Origin: Flavobacteriales bacterium UBA6057
GTDB taxonomy: Bacteria; Bacteroidota; Bacteroidia; Flavobacteriales_G; Salibacteraceae
Length of the DNA stretch: 64,000 nt
NCBI GenBank assembly: GCA_002428995.1
Contig: DIYJ01000005.1
Location: 32,074 to 96,073, forward strand
Reading direction: 5' to 3'
Shown here: in pieces, positions 50,963-58,508 of the stretch
Numbering within the stretch: the first letter of the stretch is position 1
How the letters are laid out: each line of letters begins with the position of its first letter
Notes under the pieces: generated by a model
Told to the model about the DNA's origin: nothing
Databases searched by the model: none
What the model saw: the letters and a program-made list of their open reading frames with translations, nothing else
Made by a program: the position numbers and the translations under genes

Positions 50963-51415
50963 CTACCCCGCAACCTTGAGCCTTCGAATGATCTTCATCG
51001 GCCCCGTACACTTTTGCTGGTGACAGCTGAGGCAGGCATCAATCGCAGAGTTGAACGTGGCTTTCTGATCTTCCTGAGAAGACTCAAACCGTTGGTAATT
51101 GGTGAGGAAATGATCGGCCATGCCTCGGTAGACATCGTCAATTTTTGAGGGTTGGGTTGCTGTTGCCGTATGGATGGCCTTAAATTCTTCCAGGAAGCCA
51201 GGGTGCACCTCCAGCCCTTGCTCGAGTGAATCACTGACTAGCTGAAGGCGATCATGCATCTCGCGCATAAGCAATGCCAATTCACTGCGCTCCATGCCCG
51301 TGACTTTTTTCACTTTGGGTTTGACCTCTGCTTCACGCGCTGAAGCAGTAGGAGGCGCATCTGCACAAGCCCAGGCAATGCAGAGAATCACAAAAAGGCT
51401 AATCCAGCGGTTCAT
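50963..51415 (-). CDS. Small c-type cytochrome-like lipoprotein
   Basis: A 150-residue predicted lipoprotein. ATG 51415 gives MNRWISLFVILCIAWAC, a lipoprotein signal with Cys17. The frame is open 43 codons upstream, but that stretch is just the translation of a heptamer repeat, so I reject it. Near the C-terminus is ACLSCHQQKCTGPMKIIRRL, one CxxCH haem motif (Cys128, Cys131, His132) plus an extra Cys136. The helical core (LALLMREMHDRLQLVSDSL; ADHFLTNYQRFESSQEDQKATFNSAIDAC) suggests a four-helix bundle of the cytochrome c-prime type, in which the haem motif sits at the end of the last helix. It may carry electrons or bind small gases; no partner enzyme is adjacent. Confidence 0.82.
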   Translation of the reverse strand: MNRWISLFVILCIAWACADAPPTASAREAEVKPKVKKVTGMERSELALLMREMHDRLQLVSDSLEQGLEVHPGFLEEFKAIHTATATQPSKIDDVYRGMADHFLTNYQRFESSQEDQKATFNSAIDACLSCHQQKCTGPMKIIRRLKVAG

Positions 51416-51423
51416 TTGGTTGA

Positions 51424-51494
51424 GTTCAAGGATCAAAGTTTCAAGATCAAAGTTAGCTTCCTTCGCTTTGATCTTTGATCCTTGATCTTTCATC
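51424..51494. repeat. Heptamer repeats in two opposed arms across a gene end
   Basis: Arm 1 (51424-51452, units TTCAAGG, ATCAAAG, TTTCAAG, ATCAAAG) and arm 2 (51466-51494, units CTTTGAT, CTTTGAT, CCTTGAT, CTTTCAT) can pair at 22 of 29 positions around a 13-base loop. The loop holds the TAA stop of the DUF4403-like gene (51453-51455), and arm 2 encodes its last residues. The hairpin also lies in the upstream region of the cytochrome-like gene. Confidence 0.87.
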
Positions 51495-52868
51495 TCCGCC
51501 TCCTCCGATCTTTTCCACCTCCAGGGCGGCTTCGCCTCTCGCATAAATCACCAGGCCCATATCATTGGGGCCGATGGACAGCTGATCGATGGATATGGTG
51601 TCCAACTGGGCATTCAGGTTGATGTTTTGACCACTTTTCCCGCGTTCCACGCCTTGCGATATCAACTGCGGAATGGAATCCACGAGCGAGCCAATGGGAA
51701 CATTGAGATAAGTCACGGCTTCCTCAATGATTTCATCGTGAAAGAAATAATCACCCAGGTCAAGTAAGGACTGATCGGTTCTGAGCACCTGATAATTGAA
51801 ATCGCTGACGGACAGTGTGCGTGTTTCAGGAATGTAATGCGGGAAGCCCAACACCTCTACTTTCAACGCCATGTCACCACTGATCACAGCCGTGATGAGC
51901 AACAGAGAATCAACACCTGCTATGCTCACCGTATCGAGCGTAAAGGCCCTTCCTTCCACTTCGAATGGTGTGTTGTAGACATGCTCGCGCATTACCTTGT
52001 TGAGAAAGTCATAGGAAACCCTCATGGGCAGGTAGATGGCGTTGCGTTGTGCAGAGTCATTTCCTACGGTCAAGGGTGGAAACTGCGGTTCTTCCTGGAT
52101 GCGATTTGAAGTGTCAAAAACCGTGTTTAAATGCCCAAAGACACCCAACTCCAGAGAAAGGGCTGAAGCTGAGAAGCCCCACTTTCTTAGATGCAATTCA
52201 CTAGGCTCAACGGTGATGAATACGGGCAACACATGCTTGTTCACCGCGATGGGTTTGCTCAGCTTGCTCCATGTTTTGCCCAGAAGCTTCTTAAGGCTCA
52301 CTTTAGAAAGCTCCTGATCAATCAGCTCGGTGATGATGCTCTCTTGCTCCCGAATCAGCTCATCCACCTGTTCGGTGAGGTCGATGGTGTTGCCCAACAC
52401 CCGAATCTCGGCCGGAGAAACCCAATCAATGTCTGTGAGTGCGGTGGCGCTTTGAAGCGTGTAGTCTTCTTGCACGTCTATTTGCGAGGTAAACGAGGGC
52501 ACGACCTTGAAACGACTTAGGTCACCCTTGAAAAAACTATGTCGAACACTGATCTCCAACGGCACCGACCACTGCAACTCTTCTCCGGCTCCCGATAGCG
52601 TAATGATTCCGTTTCGCACCAGACTTACGGATAATCCCGCCTTCAGCTGCTTGTTCTTGACCAAATCAAGCGCCAGGCGCTCGTGCAAGGCTTTTTGAAG
52701 TTGAGCCAGCGGAAGCTCAATCGGAATGGACAGGGATGAAACAGGCACCTCAAGCGGAGTACGCTCATAGTCTGCATCTGCCCCGGATCGCCAGCTTTCT
52801 ACCTCCGTCTGGCAGGCACTCAGGGCAATAACGAATAGCAACAATGGGATGATCTGCCGGAAACACAT
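51453..52868 (-). CDS. DUF4403-family lipoprotein
   Basis: A 471-residue protein. The lipoprotein signal (FRQIIPLLLFVIALSAC) is followed by a long beta-rich body typical of the DUF4403 family: SSLSIPIELPLAQLQKALHERL, GEELQWSVPLEISV, WVSPAEIRVLGNTIDLTEQVDELIREQESIITELIDQEL, LPMRVSYDFLNKVMREHV, DMALKVEVLGFPHYIPETRTLSVSDFNYQV, and a final LDTISIDQLSIGPNDMGLVIYARGEAALEVEK. This resembles paired lipid-binding tubular (BPI/SMP-like) domains, so a role in lipid handling at the envelope is a guess. The last ~15 residues (DERSRIKDQSEGS) are encoded by heptamer repeats beyond the conserved end. It precedes the cytochrome-like gene on the same strand. Confidence 0.82.
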   Translation of the reverse strand: MCFRQIIPLLLFVIALSACQTEVESWRSGADADYERTPLEVPVSSLSIPIELPLAQLQKALHERLALDLVKNKQLKAGLSVSLVRNGIITLSGAGEELQWSVPLEISVRHSFFKGDLSRFKVVPSFTSQIDVQEDYTLQSATALTDIDWVSPAEIRVLGNTIDLTEQVDELIREQESIITELIDQELSKVSLKKLLGKTWSKLSKPIAVNKHVLPVFITVEPSELHLRKWGFSASALSLELGVFGHLNTVFDTSNRIQEEPQFPPLTVGNDSAQRNAIYLPMRVSYDFLNKVMREHVYNTPFEVEGRAFTLDTVSIAGVDSLLLITAVISGDMALKVEVLGFPHYIPETRTLSVSDFNYQVLRTDQSLLDLGDYFFHDEIIEEAVTYLNVPIGSLVDSIPQLISQGVERGKSGQNINLNAQLDTISIDQLSIGPNDMGLVIYARGEAALEVEKIGGGGDERSRIKDQSEGS

Positions 52869-52970
52869 GGCGCAAAAATGCGAAGCAATTGCCCCGGAAC
52901 CTAAATCGTGAAGAGCTATTTCTACTGCTCACCCACTCCCCGATCGTCTCACAGCAGGAGGCTTTAATTC

Positions 52971-52978
52971 TATCTTTG
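52971..52978 (+). promoter_or_regulatory. -7 promoter box, TATCTTTG
   Basis: An exact match to the Bacteroidota -7 consensus TAnnTTTG lies 47 bases before the ATG of the glycosyltransferase gene at 53026, in a 157-base gap between divergent genes. No clear TTG is found at the expected -33 distance. Confidence 0.5.
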
Positions 52979-53025
52979 GCCGCGCAAATGACTGCAGTCG
53001 CGCAGAACCCCGAAAGCTGAGAAGA

Positions 53026-54690
53026 ATGAGTATTTCCCGATCCAATCGAAACGCTTTATCGATCGCTGGAATTGCAGCGCTGTTCTTCTTTCCCTTTCTG
53101 GGAGGTGTACATCTCTTTGACTGGGACGAGATCAACTTCGCGGAAATCGCCCGCGAAATGGTGGTGCTTGGCGACTACCTAAAGCCTCACATGCAGTTCG
53201 TGCCGTTTACCGAAAAGCCACCACTCTTTTTCTGGCTGCAAGCGCTTTCGATGGAGGTGTTTGGAGTGGGTGAATACGCTGCTCGCTTTCCCAATGCCCT
53301 CTGTGGCATTGCTACCCTGGTAGCGCTCTACAAGATTGGCGAAAAGCTGCACAGCGAGCGTTTTGGCTGGCTTTGGGCCGGAGCCTACTTCGGAGCCATC
53401 CTTTCGAACCTGTACTTCAAGTCAGGCATCATTGATCCCTGGTTCAACCTATTCATCTTCCTTGGCCTTTATCACCTGATTCTCTTCTACTGGAAAAAAT
53501 CAGGCATGGAAGGCATCAAGCTGAGGTCATCGAAATGGCCTTACCTGGTTTGGGCGGGTATATTCACCGGTTTAGGCATGCTCACCAAAGGCCCAGTGGC
53601 TTATCTGATCACGGGAGGCGTGCTGGCGGTTTATTGGGTTCATAAGCGCTTTCGATTTTACATTCAGGCCCATGAGTTTGCACTCTACACCCTCATCGCA
53701 CTGGCTGTGACCAGCCTTTGGTATGGAGCGATCACTTTTGTTCACGGCACGCAGTTCGTGGTCGAGTTTACCATCCGGCAGTGGGAGCTTTTCAGCAGGC
53801 CAGATGCTGGTCATGCAGGATTTCCGGGCTATCACTTTGTGGTCATCCTTTTCGGCTGCTTCCCCGCCTCTATCTTCCTGATTCGGGCACATGGAAAGCT
53901 GGAGCTGTCAGAATCTCACACGATTGACTTCAGGCGGTGGATGCTCATGCTCTTTTGGGTGGTGATCATCCTGTTTTCCATCACTGCTTCTAAGATTGTC
54001 CACTACTCAAGCATGACCTATTTCGCCATCGCCTACCTCACCGCGTTGGTGGCGGAACAACTGATCACCGGAAAGATTCAGCTGGCCGGCTGGATGAAGG
54101 GCATGCTCTGGGGCATTGGTGGTTTGGCTGGGACTCTGGTCGCGGTGTTGCCCTTTGCCGCAATGAACATTGAGGTATTAAAGCCACTCTTCGAAAAGGA
54201 CAAGTTTGCACTGAAAAACCTGGATGCGTTGGTCAACTGGACGGGTATCGAAGCCATTTCAGGCCTGCTGCTCATCGGCACCATTGCCACCTTCATATGG
54301 TTCGCCAAACGCGAACGAATGGAACATGCCTTCCGCTACCTGTTTGGAGGTGTGGGCGTATTTGTCTTTGTTACGCTCGTCTTGTTCATTGCCAAGATCG
54401 AGAGCTACTCACAGCGCGCTGCCATTGAATTCTATGAATCAAAGCAGGGATGCGATTGCTATGTGGCCAACGAGCGCTACAAAAGCTACGGACCTATGTT
54501 TTATGCACGCATGGAGCCCGGCTACAATCCCGCGAGCCTGGAAAAGGAATGGCTGAAGCACGGAGACATCGACAAGGATGCCTTTTTCGTGGCCAAAGTG
54601 ACGGGCACAAAAGAGCTGGACACCATTCCTGATGTGGAGCTACTTTACGAGAAGAACGGATTCACTTTCTGGAAGCGATCGGCACAATAG
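53026..54690 (+). CDS. ArnT/PMT-like glycosyltransferase (GT39/GT83 type, membrane)
   Basis: A 554-residue multi-pass inner membrane protein. After the first helix comes HLFDWDEINFAEIAREMVVLGDYLKP, which contains the acidic DE catalytic pair (Asp34, Glu35) on the first periplasmic loop, and FTEKPPLFFWLQALSMEVFGVGEYAARFPNAL, the signature of the ArnT/PMT family. About ten further helices follow and then a C-terminal periplasmic domain (~460-554). Members move a sugar (often 4-amino-arabinose, mannose or a similar polyprenyl-linked sugar) onto lipid A or proteins from the periplasmic side. There are no companion sugar-synthesis genes, so the donor is unknown. Promoter box at 52971. Confidence 0.9.
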   Translation: MSISRSNRNALSIAGIAALFFFPFLGGVHLFDWDEINFAEIAREMVVLGDYLKPHMQFVPFTEKPPLFFWLQALSMEVFGVGEYAARFPNALCGIATLVALYKIGEKLHSERFGWLWAGAYFGAILSNLYFKSGIIDPWFNLFIFLGLYHLILFYWKKSGMEGIKLRSSKWPYLVWAGIFTGLGMLTKGPVAYLITGGVLAVYWVHKRFRFYIQAHEFALYTLIALAVTSLWYGAITFVHGTQFVVEFTIRQWELFSRPDAGHAGFPGYHFVVILFGCFPASIFLIRAHGKLELSESHTIDFRRWMLMLFWVVIILFSITASKIVHYSSMTYFAIAYLTALVAEQLITGKIQLAGWMKGMLWGIGGLAGTLVAVLPFAAMNIEVLKPLFEKDKFALKNLDALVNWTGIEAISGLLLIGTIATFIWFAKRERMEHAFRYLFGGVGVFVFVTLVLFIAKIESYSQRAAIEFYESKQGCDCYVANERYKSYGPMFYARMEPGYNPASLEKEWLKHGDIDKDAFFVAKVTGTKELDTIPDVELLYEKNGFTFWKRSAQ

Positions 54691-54702
54691 CCGTGGCTAT
54701 TG
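54685..54702. terminator. 8-bp inverted repeat at convergent stops
   Basis: CAATAGCC (54685-54692) and GGCTATTG (54695-54702) are perfect inverted copies separated by two bases and include the TAG of the glycosyltransferase gene. They lie between convergent genes. With no T tract, only a weak terminator is suggested. Confidence 0.35.
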
Positions 54703-54711
54703 CTCCGCGAA

Positions 54712-55122
54712 TCAGTAGTTCGTAATGTCCAGGTAAGGATCACTGGTTTTGCCTACACGCCAGTATTTGCGCTCGTGATCCAGTGCATCAAAGCCGAGTT
54801 TCTTGCAGTATTCTATAAACTCCGTCTCTCGCTTGGGGAGGAAACGGGCAGAGCCTTTCAACACCTTTTCCAACTTTGGTGCCTTTCCCTTTTCTTCCTG
54901 GGCTTCAGTCGCTTTATAATTGGCGATGCTGTTTTCCTGGTAGCCGCAGAAGCGTGATGGAGCAAAATGATTTTCTCCGTTCACTTTGTACATCAGAATG
55001 GTCTTGCTGCGCTTGATTAAATCGTGTGCAAACGCTCTCTCCTCTTCCTTTTTGCTGTTCAGGTAGGTTTCGAGTGTTTGAAGGTTGGTAATAACGTGCT
55101 CTAGTTTTGTTGCTATATCCAT
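54712..55122 (-). CDS. Hypothetical protein, 136 residues
   Basis: I do not recognise this gene. The product is a soluble, basic, mostly helical protein with no signal or membrane segment. The helical start (MDIATKLEHVITNLQTLETYLNSKKEEERAFAHDLIKRSKTILMYKVNG) is followed by HFAPSRFCGYQENSIANYKA, a pattern (F-x-PS-R-F-x-GY) I associate with modules found beside nucleases and in other proteins of unknown role, and by KLEKVLKGSARFLPKRETEFIEYCKKLGF. It is a single gene, convergent with the glycosyltransferase gene (21-base gap), with a 372-base free region upstream. Codon use looks like its neighbours. Confidence 0.65.
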   Translation of the reverse strand: MDIATKLEHVITNLQTLETYLNSKKEEERAFAHDLIKRSKTILMYKVNGENHFAPSRFCGYQENSIANYKATEAQEEKGKAPKLEKVLKGSARFLPKRETEFIEYCKKLGFDALDHERKYWRVGKTSDPYLDITNY

Positions 55123-55494
55123 GGTCTCTTTTATTCGTCCGCTTCCTGACCATCTCCTCCAATCCTTCTACACTACCGTCAGTTGCCTGAGACAAGCAAC
55201 GGTTCAAATGCTTACAATCACCGAATTACTGGATGAAAGACCTGGCGAGGTTCCTTTGGTGAGGGATCTGCTGCCCAATGCCACATGCACGTGAGCAGCT
55301 CAATGATCCGGGCCAATAGCGGCTGTTAAAGGTTGGGCGAAGGTATGCGTATAGGAGATACAAGCCTATACCGCGTGTGTTAATTCAACGAAACAGATCT
55401 AAAAAATTAAAAATCAATTATTTAACCCTTTACCCGATAATCCAATCAAAGAAAACAAGCAGACCATTTCCAGGAAAAAAGGGTCAAAATCGAC
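55123..55494. other. 372-base intergenic region with a small hairpin
   Basis: No gene is called here. GTATAGG (55349-55355) and CCTATAC (55365-55371) form a 7-bp stem with a 9-base loop, followed on the plus strand by an A/T-rich stretch (55385-55440). The region holds the promoter of the minus-strand gene starting at 55122 and the 3' flank of the propeller lipoprotein gene. An overlapping frame (54914-55207, minus) is a shadow. Confidence 0.5.
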
Positions 55495-56631
55495 CTATGG
55501 TTTAGGAGCAATCCAGTCTAGTGTTAATCGCGCCATGATCCCAAATCTTCCTGTAGCCCAGGCTGTGTTTTTGCCGATGGCACACGCATAAAACCCTTGT
55601 TCTCCCAACGGATGCCAGGTTATACCAAGATCTGTTGAATAATCCGATCCGGTGCGTCCGACACAGAGAGCCCACTGACCGTCATCGCTGATGGCAACGC
55701 CAGAGCGATAGCCACGCGGCCCTTGCTCTACCACTGTATTCCAACTGGCACCAGCGTCCCGACTGTAGGCGCATACACTATCTGTATTGGTCGAATCGAG
55801 GTAGTTTCCTCCTATGGCAATGAGCACTTCCTGGCCGGCAACGGTGGTTTGATCGGGACTGTACATGGCCATGGAGTATATCCCAGAGCCTCCACCTGCG
55901 CGAAGAGGCACAATACCAAGGTTTGTATCCTGCCAGGAAATGGGGTCGATCACTCTTGCATAGCGAGCTCCGCCTGTGGCAATCCATGGCTGACCAGCAG
56001 AGTTGAGTAAGAGCCCGGTGCCACTGGCCGCAAAACCTCCGGAACCGGATTGGGCCAAAGGACTTCGCCCCTGCTCCATCGGTTGCCAGTTCAGGCCACC
56101 ATCTTGAGTTGTCAAGACCTGGAACCTGCCGTTGATTGGGTCTCCGTAGGCCATCCCGTTCTGAGCATTGGCAAAATCCAACGCATCAAAAAACACTTCC
56201 GTTCGCTTGTCTTGATACACCAGCGCCCAGGTAGCTCCACCATCTTCGGTGCGATAAAAGAAAACGCCCTCACCGGAGCTCATGACAATGGCCCGTTGAG
56301 AATCCCAAGCGTGTATGTCTCTGAAATCTAGCTTTTCGGCACCCGGGACAGCAACGAGTTGCCAATTCTGCCCGCCATCAATGGTGCGCAAAACGCTACC
56401 ACCTGTACCGCTCGCCCACACGGTATTGTCATTAACCACGCTAAGCCCTCTCAGATGTGCGCGGGTTACTCTCTCAAGAAGTTCCCAGTTTGTGGATTCT
56501 AAGGAATCTGGACCGCCAGTTACCTCTTTGGACGTGTCAACAGCTGACTGATCACTGCCAGAACCACAGGCAGCAACAAAGAGGAGAAAAACAAACCAGA
56601 GGCTGCTCTTCAAAGCTCTATTGAACCTCAC
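55495..56631 (-). CDS. BNR/YCF48-like beta-propeller lipoprotein
   Basis: From GTG 56631 the protein has 378 residues with a lipoprotein signal (VRFNRALKSSLWFVFLLFVAAC). The frame reaches ATG 56670, but that would overlap the previous coding sequence by 53 bases. The body is a propeller of BNR/YCF48 type with Asp-box-like units: TVWASGTGGSVLRTIDGGQNWQLV, FFYRTEDGGATWALVY, VLTTQDGGLNWQPM, CAYSRDAGASWNTV, DYSTDLGITWHPLGEQG. Such proteins are often labelled oxidoreductase without basis; the fold is the photosystem-assembly/sialidase-like propeller and probably binds something at the cell envelope. It follows a Ca-motif lipoprotein gene on the same strand with a small overlap, so co-expression is likely. 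Confidence 0.8.
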   Translation of the reverse strand: MRFNRALKSSLWFVFLLFVAACGSGSDQSAVDTSKEVTGGPDSLESTNWELLERVTRAHLRGLSVVNDNTVWASGTGGSVLRTIDGGQNWQLVAVPGAEKLDFRDIHAWDSQRAIVMSSGEGVFFYRTEDGGATWALVYQDKRTEVFFDALDFANAQNGMAYGDPINGRFQVLTTQDGGLNWQPMEQGRSPLAQSGSGGFAASGTGLLLNSAGQPWIATGGARYARVIDPISWQDTNLGIVPLRAGGGSGIYSMAMYSPDQTTVAGQEVLIAIGGNYLDSTNTDSVCAYSRDAGASWNTVVEQGPRGYRSGVAISDDGQWALCVGRTGSDYSTDLGITWHPLGEQGFYACAIGKNTAWATGRFGIMARLTLDWIAPKP

Positions 56632-57412
56632 CCACGTTGGATTCCCCGGAAACGGTGAGCCCGGTTTCATCGGTCACGGTTACCTTGGCTTGATACTTAT
56701 CTCCAGCTACCAGAGGGTTCTCGAATCCGAACAGATTATCAATCGTGGTTCGCTCCATTTTGCCATCGGCATAGCTGTAGGTGGCATCATCAAACATATT
56801 GATGAAGCTTCCGGCATTGTCTACCGTCCACAGCTCAATGCTCACTTGTTGAATACCACTGGCGTCAAAGGAAACCACCGTTGTCTTGAGCAGATCACCC
56901 GCAGCAATGCTGTTAGGCACGGTAAACTCTCTGATCTCAGGAGCAGCCGAATCTTCAATCTTAAAGCTGCTGCTTTCATCAACAGATTTTCCATCGGTAT
57001 CTGTAACCTCTACATTGACGGTATAGGAACCATAGGCATCGATGTCTGAAAAGAACGGATCAAACGGATCGATGGTCACAGCTCCACTTACAGACTCTTC
57101 AGTTCCGCTCAGCGAGCCACTTGTTTCGTATAAGGTTTCAAAGCTTTTCACCACTTCCATCGTGTACGAGGCGAGTTCAACATCGTCAGTGGCCGTGAAA
57201 CTGATGGTCACATCACCAAAGTCTTGATCGCCCACGGGAGCAGTAATCTCTACTGAAGGATCGAGGTCCACTGCGTATTCACAACTGCCATCATCATCGT
57301 CTGCATCTGCATCGTAATTCAGCGCTGTAGCATCGGTACAACCTTCTTTTTTACAGGCAGCAAATGGCATGGCAAAGGCTGCGATCAGGAGGATTATGGG
57401 GAGTCGTTTCAT
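56618..57412 (-). CDS. Lipoprotein with CTDxxAxNYDxxAxxDDGSC motif (paralogue 1 of 3)
   Basis: From ATG 57412 (MKRLPIILLIAAFAMPFAAC) this is a 264-residue lipoprotein. Right after the anchor comes GCTDATALNYDADADDDDGSC, a short Cys-bounded acidic motif found in many Bacteroidota surface proteins and likely to bind Ca. Two Ig-like domains follow: PSVEITAPVGDQDFGDVTISFTATDDVELASYTMEV, then APEIREFTVPNSIAAGDLLKTTVVSFDASGIQQVSIELWTVD. Two paralogues lie at 57558 and 59825, all on the minus strand, with a T9SS gene between the second and third. The function is unknown; surface-exposed structural or binding lipoproteins are likely. Confidence 0.78.
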   Translation of the reverse strand: MKRLPIILLIAAFAMPFAACKKEGCTDATALNYDADADDDDGSCEYAVDLDPSVEITAPVGDQDFGDVTISFTATDDVELASYTMEVVKSFETLYETSGSLSGTEESVSGAVTIDPFDPFFSDIDAYGSYTVNVEVTDTDGKSVDESSSFKIEDSAAPEIREFTVPNSIAAGDLLKTTVVSFDASGIQQVSIELWTVDNAGSFINMFDDATYSYADGKMERTTIDNLFGFENPLVAGDKYQAKVTVTDETGLTVSGESNVGEVQ

Positions 57413-57557
57413 GATTATTCGAATTGGGGGATTTGCTACAAACATACTCGTGATTCAGATTCATCGGCATTCGCAGGAACGACCTGACCTACAGCTAAAC
57501 ATAGATAAACTATGACATGAAGCCGAAAATGAATTCCCCAACGGGTTGAGAGTCAAG

Positions 57558-58394
57558 TTACCAGGAACACTGCCCCGTGTCGGTCCAAGCCTCCTTTTTA
57601 TTACCAAAACGATCTCGGGCCGTCACTGCCACACGGTAAAAGTCACCGTTTTGCAGGTCGTGGTTGGTGAACCATCTGGAGAGGTATTGCCCCCTCACTC
57701 CTCGCTCAAAGGTTACGATCAGCGCTTCCTGAACCCTCAGCAAAGCTCCCTGCTCATTGACACTCCAGAGCTCTAGCACGGCCTCACTCAGCCATCCATG
57801 ATCATAGAGGTTCAGGTTCAGAACGATGTTTTGATCAGGAACGATATCCAAATCGAGACTTTCAATGTCAACACGCGGAACCACGGTATCGATCATGTGG
57901 AAGGTAAGCGACCCCTGACTGGATTGCCCGTAATCATCTGACACGTTTACTTCCACCTGGTATTCACCATAAGGATCTTCGGGCTGCTCCACGCGCGGCC
58001 TTTGATTTGGATCGGGTTCGCTAGGATCGATCAGCACCTGGAAGGTGAATTCATCTTCTAAACCACTGACCGAGCCGGAGTTGGCTGTCACGAATTCTCC
58101 ACTCTTGTAAAGTCCCACGGTAACACCGTTCAATCCTCGATCATCGCTCACGCTGCAGGAGAATACTATGGGAACATCTTGCTCAAAAAAAACCGAATCA
58201 GGCTCAAAGAAACGAACGGAAGGCAGGCCGTTGTACACGCAGGAATTATCATCATGACGGGCGTCAACAGAGTAATTCATGGCCTGTGGATCTGTGCAAC
58301 CTTCTACCCGTGTACATGAAGAAAACACTCCACTCACCAAGATCAAAGTCAGGGCGAAGCAACAGTCAAGCTGCTTGTAATGAGGAGATGACAT
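57558..58394 (-). CDS. Lipoprotein with CTDxxAxNYxxxAxxDDxSC motif (paralogue 2 of 3)
   Basis: A 278-residue lipoprotein: signal QLDCCFALTLILVSGVFSSC, then GCTDPQAMNYSVDARHDDNSC, and Ig-like segments with the same layout as the neighbour (PSVRFFEPDSVFFEQDVPIVFSCSVSDDRGLNGVTVGLY; VPRVDIESLDLDIVPDQNIVLNLNLYDHGWLSEAVLELWSVNEQG; DFYRVAVTARDRFGNKK). It is separated from paralogue 1 by 145 bases. The start codon sits at the edge of a heptamer repeat block that fills the divergent promoter region toward the T9SS gene at 58509. Confidence 0.78.
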   Translation of the reverse strand: MSSPHYKQLDCCFALTLILVSGVFSSCTRVEGCTDPQAMNYSVDARHDDNSCVYNGLPSVRFFEPDSVFFEQDVPIVFSCSVSDDRGLNGVTVGLYKSGEFVTANSGSVSGLEDEFTFQVLIDPSEPDPNQRPRVEQPEDPYGEYQVEVNVSDDYGQSSQGSLTFHMIDTVVPRVDIESLDLDIVPDQNIVLNLNLYDHGWLSEAVLELWSVNEQGALLRVQEALIVTFERGVRGQYLSRWFTNHDLQNGDFYRVAVTARDRFGNKKEAWTDTGQCSW

Positions 58395-58490
58395 CTATCA
58401 AAAGTATCAAAGGGAATAGATCAAAGCATACAGATCAAAGCGGAGTTCAAAGTCTTTCATCCTTGATCCTTGAACTTTGATCTTTCATCC
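58393..58490. repeat. Heptamer repeats in two opposed arms in a divergent promoter region
   Basis: Arm 1 (about 58393-58452) repeats TCAAAG at 14-base spacing (TCAAAGGGAATAGA, TCAAAGCATACAGA, TCAAAGCGGAG). Arm 2 (58453-58490) has units TCTTTCA, TCCTTGA, TCCTTGA, ACTTTGA, TCTTTCA. The arms are complementary in type (GATCAAAG/CTTTGATC). The block occupies nearly the whole 114-base gap between the starts of two divergent genes. Confidence 0.83.
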
Positions 58491-58508
58491 CTTGTTATCT
58501 TCACTGCT

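Noticed and set aside
51416..51544. N-terminal extension of the cytochrome-like gene (43 codons)
   Set aside because: The stretch is the translation of the heptamer hairpin and lies before a perfect lipoprotein signal; ATG 51415 is the sensible start.
54914..55207. A 97-residue frame overlapping the start of the hypothetical gene at 54712
   Set aside because: It overlaps most of a better gene in another frame; its translation is highly charged and low in hydrophobic residues.
55495..56631. Oxidoreductase
   Set aside because: Propellers of this type are often labelled so in databases, but no cofactor-binding or catalytic motif is present.
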